Below are positions 1 through 5,210 of a stretch of 5,610 nucleotides of DNA, piece after piece; within the stretch, counting starts at the first letter, position 1; the number at the start of each line of letters is the position of its first letter. The notes beneath the pieces were generated by a model. That model saw nothing but the letters and a program-made list of their open reading frames with translations, was not told the DNA's origin and did no database searches. The translations under genes were made by a program, and so were the position numbers. This DNA comes from an uncultured Bacteroidota bacterium (GTDB lineage Bacteria; Bacteroidota; Bacteroidia; Chitinophagales; S012-47): contig CAJXXO010000184.1 in NCBI GenBank assembly GCA_913062655.1, positions 1 to 5,610 of the forward strand. The letters run 5' to 3'.

Positions 1-182
1 TTGACCCCATCAGCGGTCAGAACGTCTATCCCTCGAGCGGCAACCTGCACATGATCGAGCCCAACCAGGAGAGCCCGCGCCGCGACTGGGAGCGTCGTGT
101 TGACGAGGCCTGGGTCATGGCCAACAACACGACCGACGAGGAGCAGCGCAAGGAAGGCTTCCAGATCATCCAGGAAATCTTC
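1..182 (+). CDS. Family 5 extracellular solute-binding protein, internal C-terminal fragment (both ends missing)
   Basis: The frame that begins at base 3 reads DPISGQNVYPSSGNLHMIEP, then a segment with DWERRVDEAW and finally RKEGFQIIQEIF. This fits the C-terminal lobe of SBP_bac_5 proteins, which bind peptides or similar solutes outside the cell for ABC importers. Family members there carry an 'N-V-x-x-SSG-x-x-H' stretch, a 'P-x-x-x-W-E-x-R-I/V-D' stretch, and a helix ending 'xxIQEIF' before 'EQxPxI'. The start lies outside the window. After about base 182 the frame stays open to 398, but that peptide resembles nothing in the family and is antisense to ftsY. G+C of bases 1-160 is about 63% by my count, clearly higher than in the genes to the right. 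The fragment therefore probably comes from another genome. The family is fairly sure; the transported substrate cannot be told. Confidence 0.72.
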
Positions 183-185
183 ATC
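159..185. other. Chimeric junction between solute-binding protein gene and ftsY
   Basis: To the left, the plus strand is a solute-binding protein gene. To the right, the minus strand is the ftsY start. Both identities are still readable across roughly 159-185: plus-strand FQIIQEIF and minus-strand KIDEDFLDDLE. Left of 159 the FtsY likeness stops, and right of 185 the solute-binding likeness stops. There is no integrase, transposase, repeat or target-site duplication at the join, and base composition changes there. A short stretch shared by chance between two genomes would explain an assembly join; a real recombination at microhomology is the less likely alternative. Confidence 0.65.
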
Positions 186-308
186 GATCTTGGTTTTTCC
201 GGCTACGGCACGGGTGATCTTCGAGAAGATGTTCTCTTTGGTTTTGTCCAACCCCTGTTCGAGGTCCTGCTTTTTTTCCTTATTGAAGAATTTGTCAAAA
301 AAGCCCAT
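159..308 (-). CDS. ftsY: Signal recognition particle receptor FtsY, N-terminal fragment
   Basis: FtsY is the GTPase receptor that docks SRP-ribosome complexes at the inner membrane for co-translational insertion. Only about 50 codons are present. They read MGFFDKFFNKEKKQ, then LEQGLDKTKENIF, then a segment containing AGKTKIDEDFLDDLE. This is the usual Bacteroidota FtsY beginning: a short basic, aromatic amphipathic head in place of the long acidic A domain of E. coli, then the first helices of the N domain. The NG GTPase core is absent. The frame remains open to base 1, but below about 159 the encoded peptide is no longer FtsY-like, because the DNA is of another origin. ATG at 308 gives the expected head. 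The upstream bases are AAAAGA-like with no clear Shine-Dalgarno. The position after rpmB-rpmG-DUF4295 is the conserved one for this phylum. Confidence 0.85.
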
Positions 309-335
309 GGGTCTTTTCGTTATGGCTATGGAAAA

Positions 336-369
336 TACAAAAAAAGCTTCCCTGCATGGAGAAGCTTTT
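336..369 (-). terminator. Intrinsic terminator between DUF4295 gene and ftsY
   Basis: A perfect 9-bp inverted repeat (AAAAGCTTC at 342-350, GAAGCTTTT at 361-369) encloses a 10-base loop. Read on the minus strand, the hairpin is followed by seven T (complement of A339-345, partly inside the stem) and then TGTATTTTC. It lies 25 bases beyond the DUF4295 stop and about 30 bases before the ftsY ATG. It should end or reduce transcription of the ribosomal protein operon. The stem is A/T-flanked with a GCTTC core, so partial read-through into ftsY is possible. On the plus strand only four T follow, so it would act mainly in the minus direction. Confidence 0.75.
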
Positions 370-394
370 CCTGTGTAATGTATCGTTGTGCGGC

Positions 395-562
395 TTAGTT
401 GCCGTTCAATTCCTCTTTCACATTGTCTTTGTGAACGACCTTTTCTTTGAAGGTGTAAGCACCGGTTTTTTCATTTTTCACTGCAACGATCACCTTCACC
501 ATGTCTTTCCCTCCGGAAAACTTACCACGGTCTGTTCTTGCGTTTTTACTGATCTTGGCCAT
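395..562 (-). CDS. DUF4295 family small basic protein
   Basis: A 55-residue basic protein that starts MAKISKNARTDRGKFSGG and continues with KDMVKVIVAVKNEKTGAYTF, ending EELNGN. It matches the DUF4295 pattern of Bacteroidota: an 'MAKK/MAKIS' head, a run of 'MVKVIVAVKxxKTGAYTF', then a charged tail. The gene starts 2 bases after the rpmG stop, exactly the conserved place of this family between rpmG and ftsY. Its function is not known. The lysine-rich composition and constant linkage to L28 and L33 suggest a ribosome-associated role, which is an inference only. The ATG at 562 is the only sensible start, and an intrinsic terminator follows the stop. Confidence 0.88.
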   Translation of the reverse strand: MAKISKNARTDRGKFSGGKDMVKVIVAVKNEKTGAYTFKEKVVHKDNVKEELNGN

Positions 563-564
563 GA

Positions 565-753
565 TTACTTAATTTCTTTGTGAACGGTATACCGCTTTAA
601 TATCGGATTGTACTTTTTCAGTTCCAACCGGTCAGGTGTATTTCTACGATTTTTCGTGGTGATGTAACGAGAAGTACCCGGCATACCGGAATCTTTGTGC
701 TCGGTACACTCCAAAATCACCTGAACGCGTGCGCCTTTTGCTTTCTTCGCCAT
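565..753 (-). CDS. rpmG: 50S ribosomal protein bL33
   Basis: A 62-residue protein of normal length for bL33. The diagnostic parts are MAKKAKGARVQVILECTEHK, then a segment with SRYITTKNRRNTPDRLELKK, and the closing KYNPILKRYTVHKEIK. bL33 is a small protein of the large subunit near the E site. There is one cysteine (in LECTEH) and no CxxC pairs, so this is the zinc-independent 'C-minus' type. It sits 12 bases after the rpmB stop and 2 bases before the DUF4295 start, so the three are surely one transcript. No Shine-Dalgarno is seen before ATG 753; the region reads AAGAGCTGAATC. Confidence 0.95.
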   Translation of the reverse strand: MAKKAKGARVQVILECTEHKDSGMPGTSRYITTKNRRNTPDRLELKKYNPILKRYTVHKEIK

Positions 754-765
754 GATTCAGCTCTT

Positions 766-1008
766 TTAAATCTCGATATTAATACCCTTCTTCCGCATCT
801 TGCGCAGATAGCCGCTAATGCCCAGCTTGGTGATCGTACGGATCGCACTGGTCGACACTTTCAGTGTTACATAGCGGTCTTCTTCCGGGATGTAGAAGGT
901 TTTCTTCTGCAAATTCGGATAGAATTTACGCTTGATCTTGCTATTGGAGTGCGATACGTGGTTACCACTTATCGTCTTCTTCCCAGTAAGTTGACAAACT
1001 CGAGACAT
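766..1008 (-). CDS. rpmB: 50S ribosomal protein bL28
   Basis: An 80-residue protein of standard length for bL28, beginning MSRVCQLTGKK and carrying GNHVSHSNSKIKRKFYPNLQ, both hallmarks of the family. The C-terminal half has VSTSAIRTITKLG and ends KKGINIEI. bL28 is a large-subunit protein needed for late 50S assembly. Only one cysteine is present (residue 5), so it has no zinc ribbon. It is the first gene of the rpmB-rpmG-DUF4295 unit and is preceded by a promoter-like pair at 1043-1074. prfB ends 115 bases upstream on the same strand with no evident terminator, so read-through from prfB may add to expression. Confidence 0.95.
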   Translation of the reverse strand: MSRVCQLTGKKTISGNHVSHSNSKIKRKFYPNLQKKTFYIPEEDRYVTLKVSTSAIRTITKLGISGYLRKMRKKGINIEI

Positions 1009-1042
1009 GTCCCTGCAATTGTGTTTTCAAAATTTCGAAGGG

Positions 1043-1074
1043 CAAATATCTGCTTTTTCCCCGTAAAAGTCAAA
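1043..1074 (-). promoter_or_regulatory. Bacteroidota-type promoter for rpmB operon
   Basis: On the minus strand, TTTG (1074-1071) is followed after 20 bases by GATATTTG (1050-1043). The Bacteroidota sigma factor consensus is TTTG or TTG at -33 and TAnnTTTG at -7, spaced by about 17-23 bases, so this pair differs by one base in the -7 box. Transcription would begin near 1037, giving a leader of about 28 bases before the rpmB ATG at 1008. The assignment rests on the consensus and position only. Confidence 0.55.
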
Positions 1075-1123
1075 TCCAAAAACATCAACCAAATGCTTGT
1101 GGATAAGTGCTTCCCTGACTCGA

Positions 1124-2222
1124 CTATCCTTCTGTTTTATCTACGGTTTGATGCATAAGGAATGCATTGAGAAACGGATCGAGGTCACCATCCAACACCG
1201 CTTGTACATTGCCGGTCTCATGGTTGGTGCGTACATCCTTGATTAACTTATACGGGTGCAGTACATAATTACGGATCTGTGAGCCCCACTCTATTTTCTG
1301 TTTACCGGCCTCCACCTTGTCGCGCTCCTCATTCCGCTTTTGTAGTTCAATTTCATAAAGACGCGACTTCAGCATCTTAAGGGCCGTCTCCCGGTTACCA
1401 TGCTGCGACCGGCTCTCCTGGCATTCTACCACGATGCCACTGGGTACGTGCTTTACCCGAACCGCAGTTTCTACTTTATTCACGTGCTGGCCTCCTGCCC
1501 CACTCGACCGAAAGGTATCCCACTCCAGGTCACTGGGGTTCACTTCTACTTCAATGGAATCGTCCACCACGGGGTAAACGAATACGGATGCAAAGGAGGT
1601 GTGTCTGCGTTTATTACTATCGAAAGGGCTGATGCGTACCAATCTATGGACACCACTTTCCCCCTTCAGGTAACCATAGGCAAAAGGGCCGTCAATCTCC
1701 AGTGAAACGGACTTAATACCGGCCACATCTCCATCCTGCCGGTCTAGCTCCTGCACTTTAAAACCACTCTTCTCTGCCCACATGACGTACATGCGTAGCA
1801 GGATAGAGGCCCAATCGCAGCTTTCGGTACCCCCGGCACCCGCATTGATCTGTAAAATTGCGCTGAGCTCATCCTCTTCGCCATTGAGGGTGGACTTAAA
1901 CTCCAGTTCGTCCACCTTTTCCTTAGCCTCTTCATACCTGGCCTCCAAGTCTTCTTCTGAGCCTTCGCCCATCTCGAGAAACTCCTGTAGCACTGCCAGG
2001 TCTTCTACTTTTTCTGCTACCTCGTTGTAGGCTTTCACCCAAAATTTATTGGACTGAATGCCCTTCATCACCTTTTGGGCTTCGTCCGGATTGTTCCAGA
2101 AGTTGGGGTCGGCCGCTATTTTCTCGTCATCCTCTATTTTCATCAACCGGTTGTCGATGTCAAAGATACCTCCTGAGCGACTGCATCTTTTTCTCGAGGG
2201 CCTTCAATTGATCGTTGGTCAT
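1124..2222 (-). CDS. prfB: Peptide chain release factor 2, with programmed +1 frameshift
   Basis: RF2 recognises UGA and UAA stop codons and triggers peptide release. The gene begins at ATG 2222 with 20 codons (MTNDQLKALEKK...RRYL), meets TGA at 2162-2160, and continues in the +1 frame from GAC (2161-2159) to the TAG at 1126-1124. The joined product is 365 residues, the same length as E. coli RF2. Visible hallmarks are the stop-codon tripeptide SPF (about residues 198-200) and the catalytic GAGGQHVN with GGQ at about 243-245; an N-terminal coiled region (about 1-110) and the C-terminal helix ending HQTVDKTEG complete the fold. A TTG or ATG just after the shift site could give an unshifted product, but the conserved upstream codons and recoding signal argue for the long form. 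rpmB follows 115 bases downstream on the same strand. Confidence 0.95.
2159..2174 (-). promoter_or_regulatory. prfB programmed +1 frameshift signal
   Basis: Read on the minus strand the site is AGGAGG (2174-2169), TAT spacer (2168-2166), CTT slippery codon (2165-2163), TGA stop (2162-2160), followed by C. This is the canonical RF2 autoregulation element: the internal Shine-Dalgarno-like hexamer three bases before CTT pushes the ribosome forward, and scarce RF2 makes it pause at UGA and shift. E. coli has AGGGGG-TAT-CTT-TGA-C, so here only one base in the hexamer differs. Confidence 0.95.
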
Positions 2223-2241
2223 CGCGTTCTTTTTACGACTA

Positions 2242-2249
2242 CAAAAATA
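2242..2249 (-). promoter_or_regulatory. Probable -7 element of the prfB promoter
   Basis: The minus strand carries TATTTTTG, a full match to TAnnTTTG, 20 bases before the prfB ATG. Transcription would begin near 2235, leaving a leader of only about 13 bases. I see no TTTG at the proper -33 distance; the bases there are around TGGTATG. The element lies back to back with the plus-strand promoter at 2303-2310. Confidence 0.45.
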
Positions 2250-2302
2250 CACCTTTGCCAGCGCTATTTCATACCACCCCTTACATGAGCGTTTGGGTTC
2301 GC

Positions 2303-2310
2303 TACCTTTG
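2303..2310 (+). promoter_or_regulatory. Probable -7 element for the thioredoxin-MutS-lipoprotein cluster
   Basis: TACCTTTG is a full match to TAnnTTTG and ends only 4 bases before the chosen ATG at 2315. A start point 5-7 bases beyond the box would fall on or next to the ATG, predicting a leaderless or nearly leaderless mRNA. A good -33 TTTG at 17-23 bases is not visible; the nearest TTTG (2292-2295) is only 7 bases away. If this is not the promoter, transcription must start further upstream in 2223-2300. Confidence 0.45.
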
Positions 2311-2314
2311 TGCC

Positions 2315-2791
2315 ATGCGCATGTGGCTGGTCATTCTATTTGGTTTCACTTTTCCGTTGCAGCTATCGGCTCAGACAATAGAGGTGATGGATACCACCTT
2401 TGCTTCGCTGGAGGAATTGTGGCAGCAGTTTGAAGGCAAAGTGGTGTATGTCGACTTCTGGGCCAGTTGGTGCCGGCCATGCCTGGAAGAGGTGCCTGCC
2501 TCCAATCAATTGCAAGCCGAATGGGAGGCAGAAGATGATATGGTCTTTTTAATGCTCGGGTACAACGATCAGCGAGACCGCTGGCGACAGGCCATTGACG
2601 AACACCGGATTACGGGCACACATTATTTTTTGACACCCGAGCAATCACGGGCAGCCAGACGACTATTTGGTATCACTGCCATTCCTCACTATGCACTTAT
2701 CAATCGCAAGGGCAAGATTGAATATGTGCAAACGGTGGGTCCTGACTATCCGAACCTATCTGATGACTTTAGAACCCTGCTATATCCATGA
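2315..2791 (+). CDS. Exported TlpA/thioredoxin-like protein
   Basis: A 158-residue protein. Residues 1-19 (MRMWLVILFGFTFPLQLSA) look like a signal peptide with cleavage before QTIEV. The rest is a single thioredoxin fold: VVYVDFWASWCRPC places the redox pair at Cys53 and Cys56, and AIPHYAL carries the cis-proline at about 124. The W-C-x-P-C context and the exported location fit the TlpA/ResA group, which reduces or rearranges thiols in the periplasm; its actual partner is unknown. The frame is open back to 2255 with other ATGs at 2255 and 2285, but those would bury the signal peptide behind extra residues, so ATG 2315 is preferred. Its TGA overlaps the ATG of the next gene (ATGA), so translation is probably coupled. 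It lacks the long N-terminal domain of many Bacteroidota TlpA proteins. Confidence 0.85.
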   Translation: MRMWLVILFGFTFPLQLSAQTIEVMDTTFASLEELWQQFEGKVVYVDFWASWCRPCLEEVPASNQLQAEWEAEDDMVFLMLGYNDQRDRWRQAIDEHRITGTHYFLTPEQSRAARRLFGITAIPHYALINRKGKIEYVQTVGPDYPNLSDDFRTLLYP

Positions 2792-4569
2792 CCGCTAAAG
2801 AATGGTACGAACACGCGAAAGTTGAACACGAGGCATTAGCCCGGCACCACGAGCAGCGTTACAATCAGTTGTCGTGGGTGCGATTTATCTTGTTCATCGG
2901 TGTCTTTAGTCTGATTTTCCTGGGTTTTGGCCAGGCCTTATGGTTGGGTGGATTGGGCATCCTCGTGGGTATCATAGTATTACTGGTATTTGTCCGCTAC
3001 CATGAACGCCACAAAAGGCAGCAGCAATTTGCCAGGACCAAGGCCGAGATCTGCTTCAATGAATTGGAATTCATCCAGCATCACCAACGCGAAGGCCATA
3101 CCGGGGTAGAATATGCCCCCAAAGACCACCCCTATGCCTTCGACCTGGATGTGGTGGGTGACGGCAGCTTGTTTTCCTTTATCAATACGGCCCAACTGGA
3201 GGAGGGCCGGGCCAGACTAGCCCATTGGCTCCTCCACCCTGCACAAGGTGACGTATTGCTCCGCAGACAAGCGCGCGTAAAAGCCCTGGCCAACCACCTC
3301 GACTGGATGCTGACCTTTCGGGCGTTGTCTTCTAAATTATTCCTTGAACAAGCCGATACAAAACCGTTGTTGCAGTGGGCGAAAGCACCCTTACCGGCTA
3401 TGCCCACCTGGGCCAATGTAGTATCATTTGTTTTGCCCCCTTTTTTCCTGGCCGCTCTTATTGCCAACCTGGGGGGATGGGTAAATGCACTGGTGCCATT
3501 AGGGTTTGCCGCCTTGCATGGATTCATCCTCAGTCGCACCAACAAACGGGTAGAACAAGCCCACCGGCAATTGAGTCATATTGCCCCTACCCTGCAGACC
3601 TATAGCCGATTGCTGCACCACCTGGAATCAGCCCCTTTCTCCGATTCGGTGTTGCAAGACCTGCAGCAACCTTTGCAGCAACCGGTATCTGCCGGAAAAA
3701 GGGTCAAACGCCTGGCCCGTATTTTACAAAACCTGGACTTGCGTCTAAATGTATTCGGTCACCTACCATTGAATTGGGTCTTCTTTTGGGACATCCACAC
3801 CTATCGATCACTGCATCACTGGCACCAGCAAGCTACCGATCACCTGCCGGCATGGCTCGACCGCCTGGCGGAAACAGAAGCCTTGGTCGCGCTGGGCAAC
3901 TTGCACGCCCATTTCCCGGAATGGGCATTTGCCCGGATGACGGATCCGGAGCCAGGCTATCAACTCAAAGCGGCCGGGCATCCACTGATCCACCCCGATA
4001 AGCGGGTGGATAACGACCTACAGCTTTCTACCCGGGAGATATTTCTGATTACCGGCAGCAATATGGCCGGCAAAAGCACCTTTTTGCGAACGGTAGGGCT
4101 CAATATCGTCCTCGGACAAGCCGGGGCACCGGTATGTGCCACAGCCGCTGCATTCCCCCTCACCCATCTGATCACTAGTATGCGCACCTTCGATTCGGTG
4201 AATCAAAGTGCATCGTCCTTCTATGCTGAATTGTATCAATTACAGCGGGTATTGCGGCAGGTACAGGGGGATCCACATACGCTATTTCTGGTAGATGAAG
4301 TACTGAAAGGCACCAACTCAGCCGACCGGCACAAGGGGGCTGTAGCTTTGCTCAATCAACTAGTGAAAGCCAATGCCACCGGACTGATCACTACCCACGA
4401 CCTGGAGTTGGCCGAACACTTTTCTGCGCATCCTACCGTTCATAACCAAAGCTTTGAAGTAGAGATCGAGGGCGAAGAGCTGGAATTTGATTACAAAATG
4501 CAACCCGGCATTTGTCATAGCTTTAATGCAACTGTCCTAATGAAAAAAATGGGTATTGATGTGGCGTAA
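2788..4569 (+). CDS. Membrane-anchored MutS-family ATPase
   Basis: A 593-residue protein. Residues about 31-50 and 51-69 form one hydrophobic hairpin and 210-228 and 231-249 a second; both are followed by basic stretches (RYHERHKRQQQ; SRTNKRVEQ), so the soluble parts should face the cytoplasm. Residues about 125-155 (FINTAQLEEGRARLAHWLLH) resemble the start of the MutS core/lever domain. The C-terminal third is a MutS ATPase: Walker A GSNMAGKST (423-431), the SVNQSASSFYAEL segment (470-482), Walker B TLFLVDEV (498-505) with LKGTN after it, and the TTHD switch (535-538). The mismatch-reading N-terminal domain with its F-x-E motif is missing, so ordinary mismatch repair is unlikely. Similar proteins in Bacteroidota are usually annotated simply as MutS. 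The gene overlaps its neighbours by 4 and 11 bases. The substrate is unknown; the ATPase family is very sure. Confidence 0.88.
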   Translation: MTAKEWYEHAKVEHEALARHHEQRYNQLSWVRFILFIGVFSLIFLGFGQALWLGGLGILVGIIVLLVFVRYHERHKRQQQFARTKAEICFNELEFIQHHQREGHTGVEYAPKDHPYAFDLDVVGDGSLFSFINTAQLEEGRARLAHWLLHPAQGDVLLRRQARVKALANHLDWMLTFRALSSKLFLEQADTKPLLQWAKAPLPAMPTWANVVSFVLPPFFLAALIANLGGWVNALVPLGFAALHGFILSRTNKRVEQAHRQLSHIAPTLQTYSRLLHHLESAPFSDSVLQDLQQPLQQPVSAGKRVKRLARILQNLDLRLNVFGHLPLNWVFFWDIHTYRSLHHWHQQATDHLPAWLDRLAETEALVALGNLHAHFPEWAFARMTDPEPGYQLKAAGHPLIHPDKRVDNDLQLSTREIFLITGSNMAGKSTFLRTVGLNIVLGQAGAPVCATAAAFPLTHLITSMRTFDSVNQSASSFYAELYQLQRVLRQVQGDPHTLFLVDEVLKGTNSADRHKGAVALLNQLVKANATGLITTHDLELAEHFSAHPTVHNQSFEVEIEGEELEFDYKMQPGICHSFNATVLMKKMGIDVA

Positions 4570-5209
4570 ATTTCTACTCCTTTTCGGAATTGCCGGTGTA
4601 TTGACCGGCTGTGGTACAACATGGAATGAGACCGATAGTGAAGGCCTTCCACACGGGCCTTGGATTGAGTATTCAGCGGACAGCGTTTTCTTCAGCGTGA
4701 TGGAATACGACCATGGACAAAAAGTGGGTCAGGAGACCATCTACTATGCCCGTGATACAGCTATTTATATTCAACGCCACTGGGCCTATGACTCCACCAA
4801 CAGCTACACAGAGCTCAATGGAGCGTACTATCACTTTCAGCCCAACGGTGTACCGGTAATGGAAGGCTTCTATCGATTTGGTCAACCGGATAGTACTGTG
4901 CTTCATTACGATAAGGAAGGCGAGGTGCGCATTGAAGGACAATATGATGTTGGGGTTAAGACCGGGATTTGGTACTACTATGATAAAGCCGGTAGCTTAA
5001 CCAAGACCATCAATTACACCGACCATCCACAAGGCTGGCAGGAAGACTTGAAACATGGGGTATACACCTATTACGCTGGCGGCATTCAACCCGCCTACCA
5101 GGTGGAATGGTTTCACGAAAGCAAGATTCGAGATTCGATTCTGGATACTACCAGCTATGGTTTGTTGCTGCAGGAAGGGGTAATCGATACGTCTCAGTAC
5201 CTGCCTTAG
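4559..5209 (+). CDS. Lipoprotein with MORN-like repeats
   Basis: A 216-residue protein starting MWRKFLLLFGIAGVLTGC, a type II signal peptide with lipobox LTGC and the lipidated Cys at 18. The mature part has several degenerate MORN_2-like units of the form 'G-x-x-x-G-x-W-x-x-Y': GLPHGPWIEYS (29-39), NGAYYHFQPNG (87-97), GVKTGIWYYYDKAG (132-145) and KHGVYTYYAGG (165-175). Such repeats are common in Bacteroidota outer-membrane lipoproteins and in proteins labelled 'YwqK-like antitoxin', a label that says little about function. No toxin gene is adjacent. The residues after Cys18 show no clear acidic surface-export signal. An in-frame TTG at 4556 precedes the chosen ATG 4559. The start overlaps the end of the MutS-like gene by 11 bases, so it depends on upstream translation or transcription. 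Confidence 0.82.
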   Translation: MWRKFLLLFGIAGVLTGCGTTWNETDSEGLPHGPWIEYSADSVFFSVMEYDHGQKVGQETIYYARDTAIYIQRHWAYDSTNSYTELNGAYYHFQPNGVPVMEGFYRFGQPDSTVLHYDKEGEVRIEGQYDVGVKTGIWYYYDKAGSLTKTINYTDHPQGWQEDLKHGVYTYYAGGIQPAYQVEWFHESKIRDSILDTTSYGLLLQEGVIDTSQYLP

Positions 5210-5210
5210 T

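Noticed and set aside
183..398. Extension of the solute-binding protein frame to the TAG at 396-398
   Set aside because: The peptide is rich in Phe and Leu only because it is antisense to the lysine-rich ftsY start; no solute-binding protein likeness remains.
697..1158. Long plus-strand open frame opposite rpmB and rpmG
   Set aside because: It lies antisense to two certain ribosomal protein genes and their spacer, and its peptide resembles no family.
2160..2162. In-frame TGA in prfB read as a pseudogene or sequencing frameshift
   Set aside because: The full recoding context (AGGAGG, TAT, CTT, TGA, C) and the exact 365-residue joined length show it is programmed.
3132..3545. Minus-strand open frame of 137 codons inside the MutS-like gene
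   Set aside because: It is antisense to a clearly coding region and its composition follows from the opposite strand; no signal, motif or start context supports it.
4559..5209. Antitoxin of a toxin-antitoxin pair, as MORN-repeat proteins are often labelled
   Set aside because: It has a lipoprotein signal and no small toxin gene next to it, so the label would be misleading here.
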